Shown: positions 1-5,983 of the stretch, piece by piece
Position numbering within the stretch: the stretch's first letter is position 1
Layout of the letters: every line of letters begins with the position of its first letter
Assembly: GCA_041749815.1 (NCBI GenBank)
Contig: JBGTAR010000135.1
Span: 1 to 18,495, forward strand
Length of the DNA stretch: 18,495 nucleotides
Reading direction: 5' to 3'
DNA from: JAJTZA01 sp041749815
GTDB taxonomy: Bacteria > Verrucomicrobiota > Verrucomicrobiia > Chthoniobacterales > Terrimicrobiaceae
Translations under genes and position numbers: made by a program
Notes under the pieces: model-generated
Database searches by the model: none
Seen by the model: the letters and a program-made list of their open reading frames with translations, nothing else
What the model was told of the DNA's origin: nothing

Positions 1-308
1 AATGCCTGCGCCAAGCCATCGGGTTTTGGTTGTTCGGCGTAGGTAAATTCCACGCCGAATTGCGAGCCGTCCCCGAGCAGCCTCTGAAAGGCGGGGAGGT
101 CATGGGGGGTTGATATCACGAGAATTTCCCGAATGCCTGCCAGCATCAGCACCGAGATCGGGTAATAGATCATCGGTTTGTCATAAACCGGCATCAACTG
201 CTTGCTCATCGCCAGGGTGAGGGGATGCAAGCGTGAACCGGAACCACCCGCGAGAACAATGCCCTTGCGGAGCTGAGGGTGCATGGAAGGGAGGGAGCGT
301 GATGTCAT
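1..308 (-). CDS. rmlA: Glucose-1-phosphate thymidylyltransferase, N-terminal part (cut by window edge)
   Basis: The product joins dTTP and glucose-1-phosphate to make dTDP-glucose, the first step of dTDP-L-rhamnose synthesis for cell-surface polysaccharide. Only the first 102 residues are in the window. The nucleotide-binding signature GGSGSRLHPLT is followed by SKQLMPVYDKPMIYYPIS and LAGIREILVISTP, the usual N-terminal order of RmlA/RfbA, and by the EQPKPDGLAQA segment at the edge. The start at 308 is preferred because AGAGG lies about 10 bases upstream. An in-frame ATG at 284 has no such signal and would give a start closer to other family members. The gene lies downstream of an ArsR-type regulator gene and a palindromic operator on the same strand, so it is probably the first gene of a regulated polysaccharide operon continuing to the left. 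Confidence 0.93.
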   Translation of the reverse strand, partial: MTSRSLPSMHPQLRKGIVLAGGSGSRLHPLTLAMSKQLMPVYDKPMIYYPISVLMLAGIREILVISTPHDLPAFQRLLGDGSQFGVEFTYAEQPKPDGLAQA

Positions 309-656
309 ATTGCGATATACCTCTGTGATTGTTCGTTTTTAAGGCGGCTTGGCCTCAACCTCTCAATATGATCGGGGAGCAACGCATCGTGTTCATCACC
401 GCACCGTAAGGATAACCACGGAAATCTGCAAGAAGTTGAAACAGGCGACACCCACTTCCAAACCGGAGGACTCCAGCCCCTGCTTCATTGGTAACATTTG
501 AATAACGTTCTGACATTCTGCAGAATATCAGAGTGTTTTGTTAACTCTGGATCCTGCCTGAAAACTCACAAGATATCACCCGAGCAGCCTCGAGATGTTT
601 TAAACTTCTCCCCACAGGATGCCCCTGACTCTTTCCTGCGCCCGGTTATGTGGCAA
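309..656 (-). other. 348-base leader/intergenic region between the regulator gene and rmlA
   Basis: This stretch holds no convincing gene. It contains the palindrome at 509-532, about 200 bases before the rmlA start. On the minus strand between that palindrome and rmlA there are two very short open frames, 33 codons (497 to 396) and 13 codons (396 to 355), joined by a TGATG stop/start overlap. I see no Shine-Dalgarno sequence or family resemblance for either. An untranslated leader for rmlA is the simplest reading. Confidence 0.5.
509..532. promoter_or_regulatory. Palindromic operator copy 2, upstream of rmlA
   Basis: A 24-base inverted repeat with half-sites TCTGACATTCT and AGAATATCAGA. Eleven of its twelve base pairs are complementary. 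It matches the perfect palindrome at 1025-1048 except for the two central bases and one base in the right half-site. It lies between the ArsR-type gene and rmlA. A site this long, duplicated, and placed before two consecutive minus-strand transcription units is what one expects of the operator of a dimeric winged-helix repressor. The protein-site link is an inference. Confidence 0.72.
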
Positions 657-977
657 CTAGCGAAGTCCCCGCAGAAAAGCCAAAATGATGTCGCCACGTT
701 CCGTCAACTTGTGACGCACCTCTCGCCCTTCATGCCTTTTTAGAATCAACCCGGAAAATGCCAAACGCCGTAAATGCTCACTGGCTGTTTTCAGTTCAAT
801 CTGAAGGGAAACCGAGACTTCGCCAAGAGAACGCTCCGGGCTGCGGGCCAGGAGTTCAAGAATTTCGATGCGCCGGTGGTTCGCGAAACCTTTGATGATG
901 CGCTCCAGTTGTTTGGACTTCGCCGAAGACTTTCGGACCACACTTCTCGATAGGGGGTTCTTGTGGGCACTTTGCAT
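657..977 (-). CDS. ArsR-type winged-helix transcriptional regulator
   Basis: A 106-residue DNA-binding protein. About 25 basic residues lead into a winged-helix fold: residues 25-48 (LERIIKGFANHRRIEILELL) are the first helices, residues 51-73 (LGEVSVSLQIELKTASEHLRRL) the helix-turn-helix, and residues 78-92 (ILKRHEGREVRHKL) the wing. This is the ArsR/SmtB pattern. There is no cysteine at all, so the classical ArsR metal site is absent and the inducer is unlikely to be a thiophilic metal. A perfect 24-base palindrome lies 47 bases before the start and a second copy lies before rmlA. It therefore probably controls itself and the polysaccharide operon. No clear Shine-Dalgarno sequence precedes the ATG. 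Confidence 0.85.
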   Translation of the reverse strand: MQSAHKNPLSRSVVRKSSAKSKQLERIIKGFANHRRIEILELLARSPERSLGEVSVSLQIELKTASEHLRRLAFSGLILKRHEGREVRHKLTERGDIILAFLRGLR

Positions 978-1024
978 AGGATTCAGCGTGCTTGGGGCAG
1001 CCTTGGTTTGGCCTCGATATACAT

Positions 1025-1048
1025 TCTGACATTCTTAAGAATGTCAGA
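1025..1048. promoter_or_regulatory. Palindromic operator copy 1, upstream of the ArsR-type gene
   Basis: A perfect 24-base palindrome with half-sites TCTGACATTCT and AGAATGTCAGA around a central TA. It is 47 bases upstream of the regulator start at 977. On the minus strand a GATAAT (1053-1048) abuts and overlaps it by one base and could be a -10 element, placing the transcript start inside the palindrome. A second possible arrangement uses CTGACA inside the palindrome as -35 with TGTATA (1023-1018) as -10, spacing 18. Neither promoter is certain. Autoregulation is inferred. Confidence 0.75.
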
Positions 1049-1106
1049 TTATCTGTCGACAAAAAAGCTGATGCACTGCTGGTCCATTTTCTACTGGTTG
1101 TGGTGG

Positions 1107-2768
1107 TTACTGCCGAATCGAGCTGGCATCTTGAAGGAGGATCAGTGCGGCTTGCTGGCCATTACGATCCCACTCTTTGAGGGTATCCGAGGGAATGTTT
1201 CCTTGCGCTTTACGGTTTTCCCACCAGCGGACCTCATGCGTGGTCATGAGCAATAACAACGCTTTTTGGTTGGATGGCAGGTCTTGGCCGGGAGCAAGGA
1301 CGCTGAGACTGGGATCCAAAACCTCCAAAAGCCCGCGGAGGTCTCCAGGCCTCATGGGTTTCTGGAGCTCGGCTTTGATTTGGTCAGAGGCTCTCAAGAC
1401 CTGCGTCTCATAGTCCAATCCGGTATCCGCGTAATCCGGCACAATGATCAGGGGAGTCTCCCGAGCGGCCAGGGTTGTTTCCTCAAACAATTGGGAGAAG
1501 TTGCCGCGAACAGAGGTCACTTTGCTAAGCGCATCATATTTTGGCGAGATGGCGACCCAGCCGACCAGTCCGACAATCACAGACAGGATCGCCGCTCCGG
1601 GGAGGACCCATCGGAGTGGGAGTCGGCGGGCCACGCCGGCAGCTTGGAAAACCCATGGGGAGAGCGCGCAGGCAAGAACCAGTGCGGCTCCGAAAGAGGA
1701 TTCAAACAGGTAGGTGCGGGTTTGGAAATCGATGAGGATCACTGCAAAAATCGGGGCCCAGAACCAGGCAAGGCCGGGCAGAACGTGACGGTCCTTGAAG
1801 GACCAAATGGCTGTAACCGCCAGAAGTGCGATGAGTGCCACCGGCGGGTTCCATGTGATTCCCAAAAAAAGCACCCCTGCCAGCGCGGCTAAAGCGTCCC
1901 TCTTTCCATAGCCGACCGGTGCCCATGCCCTCACCAAACCGACGGCGAATCCAAACCAAAGAAGTTTGCCGGTTCCGCCCGCCAGGTAACTGGCGTAGAA
2001 GCTCCACCGTGTCCAAAGAAACTCCAGCGCTTCACCATTCTGAAGCGCCGTCAAGATTCCGAGCCGTCCTTCAAGCCCTGGCTTGAGAAGCACCCAGGCC
2101 ACACCCGCGGCACCCACCACAAAAAGTGTGACCACAACCCGCCGGTTTTTCCAGGCTGCGGGGAAGTCCAGAAAAAGCCCCAAATAGATGCCCGGGAGAA
2201 TGAGCCCTGCCGGTTCTTTGGTTAGAACAGCAAGAACGTGAAAACCCACAACTCCAAACAGCGCCCAGTCAGAACGACGCACAGCCAGTGCCGCAAACGC
2301 TGCGGCTGCGGCCAGAAAGGCAGTCTCCAGAAGATACACGTATCCGGAAAACCAGAAGAGGACGTACTGCAGGAAATAAAAAACCCCGAGCCACAACACC
2401 AGGGCAAGCAAGCCTGTTCGCTTCCCGTTTATGGCAATGCCCGCCAGGACAAACGCACCAAGCATGAAGGCATAAACTGCTCCAAGGGCGAAGTGGTAAT
2501 AAAAGCCTTCCAATCCCGCGACGCGGTAAAGCCCATACCACCAGAGGTTCACGACCGGGCGGAACATTCCGAAAAGCATCCCGCCATGCAGGTCCCATGC
2601 CGTCATCGGCGTGGAAGCCCGAGCCGCCCAGGCGAGATAACCGGCATCATCCTCACGAAAGGAAACGGGAAAAACCGACGCCAGGAGCCACGCAAAAGCG
2701 AAGGCCCCCAGAATCCAGAGAGCGGCTACAAAAACCGGGAGTTTTTTCTCAATGGATGATCGTCCCAT
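1107..2768 (-). CDS. Multi-pass membrane protein, GT-C glycosyltransferase-like
   Basis: A 553-residue very hydrophobic protein with about ten predicted membrane segments and a soluble C-terminal tail of roughly 115 residues. The first membrane helix (about residues 11-34) is followed by SFREDDAGYLAW, with an acidic pair at residues 40-41. GT-C lipid-sugar transferases of the PMT/ArnT type carry catalytic acidic residues in this first external loop, and the later LTKEPAGLILPG resembles a conserved PMT-family loop. This suggests transfer of a sugar from a polyprenyl carrier on the outer face of the inner membrane, but I do not recognise the exact family. The open frame extends further upstream. 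The start at 2768 is preferred because it lies four bases after the stop of the dehydrogenase gene, whereas earlier starts would overlap it. Confidence 0.65.
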   Translation of the reverse strand: MGRSSIEKKLPVFVAALWILGAFAFAWLLASVFPVSFREDDAGYLAWAARASTPMTAWDLHGGMLFGMFRPVVNLWWYGLYRVAGLEGFYYHFALGAVYAFMLGAFVLAGIAINGKRTGLLALVLWLGVFYFLQYVLFWFSGYVYLLETAFLAAAAAFAALAVRRSDWALFGVVGFHVLAVLTKEPAGLILPGIYLGLFLDFPAAWKNRRVVVTLFVVGAAGVAWVLLKPGLEGRLGILTALQNGEALEFLWTRWSFYASYLAGGTGKLLWFGFAVGLVRAWAPVGYGKRDALAALAGVLFLGITWNPPVALIALLAVTAIWSFKDRHVLPGLAWFWAPIFAVILIDFQTRTYLFESSFGAALVLACALSPWVFQAAGVARRLPLRWVLPGAAILSVIVGLVGWVAISPKYDALSKVTSVRGNFSQLFEETTLAARETPLIIVPDYADTGLDYETQVLRASDQIKAELQKPMRPGDLRGLLEVLDPSLSVLAPGQDLPSNQKALLLLMTTHEVRWWENRKAQGNIPSDTLKEWDRNGQQAALILLQDASSIRQ

Positions 2769-2772
2769 GGGC

Positions 2773-4197
2773 TCACGGAAAAATACCATGGGCCATGTGA
2801 CTGCGGGCCACACGCTCGATGGAGTAATAAAAAGCTGCTGTTCGCAAATCCGGCATATCTTTGGTTTTCCAGATATCGCGGATTTTGTGGTAGGAGAGCG
2901 CCATGGTGTCGGAAAGCGCCGACCGCACAAAATCGATTTCCTTGGGACCGGCCGTGACAAGGGCTCGCTGGGTTGGGTCGAGGGTTTTTCCCGTCAGCCC
3001 CTCAATGGCAGTCAGCATGCGCTCTTTGGAGGATTCGATGTAGCCAGAATTCATACGGTCGAAACTCACGTGCGAAAGATTTTTAAGCCACTCAAAATAG
3101 GAAACGGTCACGCCTCCTGCATTGAGGTAAAGGTCGGGGATGACCAGGATTCCCCGCTCGGTCAAAATGTCATCCCCTTCGAAATCCACCGGCCCGTTCG
3201 CTGCCTCGGCGACGATTTTGGCTTGGATGCGACCGGCATTTTTGGCTGTGATTTGGTTTTCCAAGGCGGCGGGAATCAAGATGTCGCATGGCATTTCCAA
3301 CGTGGTGGCGGGGTTTTCAAAATTCTGTGCAGCCTGGAGTCCTGCCAACGTGCGGAATTCATTAAAATGGGCAACAACCTCCGGAAAATTCAAGCCCGCC
3401 GCATCATAAACACCCCCCCCAAGTTCAGCAACACCCACAATCTTGGCTCCCGCCTCATACAGGAAATTGGCTGCATGAAATCCCACATTGCCCAGACCTT
3501 GGACAATCACGGATTTTCCTTCAACGCCGGCAGTCAGTCCCAATGCTTCCATGTCATCTTTGTGAGACACACACTCCCGAATCCCAAAAAACACGCCCAG
3601 CCCGGTGGCTTCCCGTCGTCCGGGGATTCCATGCAGCTCAAGCGGTTTGCCGGTGACACACGCATAGGGATGCAGCTCATTAAAATTCATGGCGCGGTAG
3701 GTGTCCGCGATCCACGCCATTTCTTGCTCGCCGGTTCCGTAGTCGGGCGCGGGCACATCCACGGCCGGACCAATAAACATTTTTTTTACCAACTCGGCCG
3801 TGTACCGCCGCGTGACACGCTCGCGAAATCCTGGAGACGACGACCGCGGATCAATACACACCCCGCCTTTTGCCCCACCAAATGGCAGACCCACCAGAGC
3901 GCATTTGTAGGTCATCAATGACGCCAGCGCGACCACCTCATCCTGGGTCACGTCCAGGCTGAACCGGATGCCCCCCTTGCACGGAAGCCGGTGGTGACTG
4001 TGCTGCGCCCGATAACCAACCACAACGACCGTGTTCCCATCATCATCCTTCACGGGAAACTTGATCCGATAAATGCTGTCGCAGGATTTGACCTGATCTA
4101 AAAGTCCGGGCGGGTAATTGGTGAGCGCGGCGGCGCGGTCAAAATATTTGGAAACGGACTGATGGAAGCTGCTTCTTGCGGGAACGGGGTCACTCAT
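2773..4197 (-). CDS. gdhA: Glutamate dehydrogenase (Glu/Leu/Phe/Val family)
   Basis: Interconverts glutamate and 2-oxoglutarate plus ammonia in the cytoplasm. The 474-residue protein has the substrate domain signature CKGGIR (K74), the catalytic lysine in PFGGAKGGV (K110), the catalytic aspartate in VPAPD (D152) and a Rossmann loop GLGNVG (234-239). Much of the sequence resembles animal mitochondrial GDH: AQHSHHRLPCKGGIRFS, MTYKCALVGLPFGGAKGGV, and DLYLNAGGVTVSYFEWLKNL. Between SYFEWLKNL and the last helices there is a segment of about 58 residues in the place of the animal antenna, somewhat shorter. The start at 4197 is chosen over ATG 4203 because AGGA (4209-4206) sits 8 bases before it. 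NAD versus NADP use is not certain from sequence alone. Confidence 0.92.
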   Translation of the reverse strand: MSDPVPARSSFHQSVSKYFDRAAALTNYPPGLLDQVKSCDSIYRIKFPVKDDDGNTVVVVGYRAQHSHHRLPCKGGIRFSLDVTQDEVVALASLMTYKCALVGLPFGGAKGGVCIDPRSSSPGFRERVTRRYTAELVKKMFIGPAVDVPAPDYGTGEQEMAWIADTYRAMNFNELHPYACVTGKPLELHGIPGRREATGLGVFFGIRECVSHKDDMEALGLTAGVEGKSVIVQGLGNVGFHAANFLYEAGAKIVGVAELGGGVYDAAGLNFPEVVAHFNEFRTLAGLQAAQNFENPATTLEMPCDILIPAALENQITAKNAGRIQAKIVAEAANGPVDFEGDDILTERGILVIPDLYLNAGGVTVSYFEWLKNLSHVSFDRMNSGYIESSKERMLTAIEGLTGKTLDPTQRALVTAGPKEIDFVRSALSDTMALSYHKIRDIWKTKDMPDLRTAAFYYSIERVARSHMAHGIFP

Positions 4198-4252
4198 AAC
4201 CATGATCCTACCCGCTCCGTGGCCTATCGCAAGTCGGCCCTCCTTCGTACAT

Positions 4253-4287
4253 AAAAAACGCCCCGGGGTAACCCGGGGCGTTTTTTT
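4253..4287 (-). terminator. Strong intrinsic terminator after the RNA-binding protein gene
   Basis: CGCCCCGGG (4259-4267), loop GTAA, CCCGGGGCG (4272-4280): a nine-base-pair GC stem flanked by six A and seven T, so it is symmetric and could stop transcription from either side. It lies 11 bases after the stop of the minus-strand RRM gene and before the dehydrogenase gene on the same strand, so the two genes are separate transcription units. The dehydrogenase promoter must lie in the remaining 55 bases or overlap this hairpin. Confidence 0.92.
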
Positions 4288-4298
4288 GGATTTTGGGA

Positions 4299-4625
4299 TT
4301 AGTATTTGCGGGCAGGACGGCGATCGGAGCCGTAGTTGCCGCGTCCACCACCGCCGCCGCCACCGCCACCATTGGGTTCGCGGTCTTTGGCTTCGTTCAC
4401 GGTGAGATTTCTTCCATGAAGATCTTTACCGTTGAATTTTTCTGTGGCTGTACGGGCGCCTTCGGCGTCTGACATGGTGACAAATCCAAATCCGCGTGAG
4501 CGGCCTGTGACTTTGTCATTGATCAGAATCGCTTCGTTGACGGTGCCTGCTTGTGAAAACAGATCGTTGAGGTCTGATTCGGTGGTGTCGAAGGAAAGAT
4601 TCCCGACATAGAGTTTGTTTGACAT
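4299..4625 (-). CDS. Glycine-rich RNA-binding protein with one RRM domain
   Basis: A 108-residue single-RRM protein. RNP2 is LYVGNL (residues 5-10) and RNP1 is RGFGFVTM (residues 44-51), both with the aromatic residues that stack on RNA bases. After the RRM comes an acidic/basic linker and a glycine tract (about residues 87-98) ending in basic residues, RRPARKY. Proteins of this shape in cyanobacteria and other bacteria are often cold-induced and act in RNA folding or mRNA metabolism. That role is inferred by family. The gene is alone, ends in a strong terminator, and its A-rich start region has no clear Shine-Dalgarno sequence. Confidence 0.93.
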   Translation of the reverse strand: MSNKLYVGNLSFDTTESDLNDLFSQAGTVNEAILINDKVTGRSRGFGFVTMSDAEGARTATEKFNGKDLHGRNLTVNEAKDREPNGGGGGGGGGRGNYGSDRRPARKY

Positions 4626-4856
4626 ATTTGTGTTTGTTTTGAGGGCTCACCTGTGTGGCTGTTTCCGATGATCGGATTTCAAATCGCCACTGAGAGTTCA
4701 CGGATTTCGCCGAAAGAAACACAACTAGCAACCTACCATGCCCCTATGGGCCTCGACCCGCACAATAAGCGCGATTCCCATGCAGGCAAGCCTTATTTGT
4801 TGGGGTATTCACCCCATTTCTCGCACACTCCCGTCAATGTATGCTAAACATTTTTT
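4626..4856. promoter_or_regulatory. Divergent promoter region of the RRM and desaturase genes
   Basis: 231 bases between two genes that read outward, both of which may respond to cold. It holds a short palindrome, TCCGAT-G-ATCGGA (4664-4676), 38 bases before the RRM start, with TTGAAA next to it on the minus strand. Nearer the desaturase it holds a small hairpin, TGGGGT-ATTC-ACCCCA (4801-4816). No -35/-10 pair is convincing on either strand. The placement of promoters here follows only from the gene directions. Confidence 0.5.
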
Positions 4857-5843
4857 ATGGAACCATCCAAAAAGCCTGAAGTTTGGCAGGCCATTGTTAA
4901 GAAGTATCAGGAACCGTCCGCCCCAAGAGCCCTGTGGCAGCTGACAAATTCTTTGGGCGCGTATGCCATCACCTGGATCGCAATTGTGTGGAGCCTTTCG
5001 GTTTCTTATTGGCTGACCGCATTGCTAACTCTCCTGGCCGGGGGATTTCTTGTGCGGATTTTTATTATTTTTCATGACTGCGGGCACGGGTCCTTTTTTA
5101 AATCCAAGCGGGCGAATGACATTTTGGGTTACATCACCGGAGTGCTGACCTTCACCCCCTATGCCCTCTGGCGAAAGGAACATGCCCTTCATCACAGCAC
5201 CTCGGGTGACCTCGACCGGCGGGGGATCGGAGATGTGCCCACAATGACCGTCGAGGAATTCCGTGCGGCCCCACGCTGGAAGCAGCTGGGCTACCGGTTC
5301 ATCCGCAATCCGTTTGTGCTTTTTGGCATCGGACCCCTTGTCATGTTTCTCATCAAACATCGCATTGTTCTCTCAAAAATCGCCAACGCCGAAGAACGCC
5401 GATCCGTGCATTGGACCAATCTTGGCATCCTTGCAATGGCGGTGACCATGGGCCTCCTGGTGGGTTTTGTTCCTTATCTCCTGGCTCAGATTGGAGCGAT
5501 CGCTGTGGCCGGCTCGGCGGGAACATGGCTTTTTTATGTGCAGCACCAGTTTGAGGGGGTCAGTTGGGAGCGCAGGGAGGATTGGGATTTTTTTGATGCC
5601 GCCATCCAGGGCAGTTCATTCTACCGGCTTCCGAAGGTGCTTCAGTGGTTTTCTGGAAACATTGGATACCATCACATCCATCACCTCAGCCCCCGGATCC
5701 CCAATTACCACCTCGAACGCTGCCACGAGGCCGAGCCAATTTTCCAAACGGTTCCTCCGGTGACCCTGCTCTCCAGCCTGAAATGTCTCACCTACCGACT
5801 CTGGGACGAGACCCACCAGAAGCTGGTCGGTTTCCACCGCTGA
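4857..5843 (+). CDS. Membrane acyl-lipid fatty acid desaturase
   Basis: Puts a double bond into a fatty acyl chain of membrane lipid, using O2 and a di-iron centre. The 328-residue protein has the three histidine boxes in the expected order: HDCGH (73-77), HALHH (109-113) and HHIHH (272-276). Hydrophobic pairs of membrane spans lie around residues 33-72 and 185-225. HDCGHGSFF and HHSTSGDLDRRGIGD resemble the omega-6/delta-12 and Bacillus Des group of acyl-lipid desaturases, though the position of the double bond cannot be told. The start ATG has no Shine-Dalgarno sequence. An ATG at 4841 is out of frame. It lies divergent from the RRM gene, and joint cold adaptation is plausible but inferred. 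Confidence 0.93.
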   Translation: MEPSKKPEVWQAIVKKYQEPSAPRALWQLTNSLGAYAITWIAIVWSLSVSYWLTALLTLLAGGFLVRIFIIFHDCGHGSFFKSKRANDILGYITGVLTFTPYALWRKEHALHHSTSGDLDRRGIGDVPTMTVEEFRAAPRWKQLGYRFIRNPFVLFGIGPLVMFLIKHRIVLSKIANAEERRSVHWTNLGILAMAVTMGLLVGFVPYLLAQIGAIAVAGSAGTWLFYVQHQFEGVSWERREDWDFFDAAIQGSSFYRLPKVLQWFSGNIGYHHIHHLSPRIPNYHLERCHEAEPIFQTVPPVTLLSSLKCLTYRLWDETHQKLVGFHR

Positions 5844-5894
5844 TGGGTTGGCGCATGCGCGAAGCGACCTTAACTGGTAGGGCTGCCCGTCCCT

Positions 5895-5920
5895 AATCAC
5901 AGCTGTCGCTGATTTTTTTT
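5895..5920 (+). terminator. Weak candidate terminator after the desaturase gene
   Basis: AATCA (5895-5899) and TGATT (5910-5914) can pair around a ten-base loop, followed by a run of eight T (5913-5920). An alternative pairing within the loop uses CAGC and GCTG. The T run is good but the stem is short, so this is only a candidate. It would separate the desaturase from ppc. Confidence 0.3.
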
Positions 5921-5983
5921 AGGAAATTTCTTTTGCTTGGGCAACTGGGATGGTACCCGAGTTGAAGCCAAGGGACAAAAGGA

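Noticed and set aside
2769..2960. Upstream extension of the GT-C-like reading frame by 64 codons
   Set aside because: It would overlap the end of the dehydrogenase gene and encodes a polar segment unlike a membrane-protein start.
2752..3921. 389-codon plus-strand open frame opposite the glutamate dehydrogenase gene
   Set aside because: It is antisense to a clear GDH gene, with no recognisable domain. Long antisense frames are common in GC-rich coding DNA.
4664..4676. TCCGAT-G-ATCGGA palindrome before the RRM gene as an operator
   Set aside because: It is short, single-copy in the window and not tied to any regulator gene here, so chance is likely.
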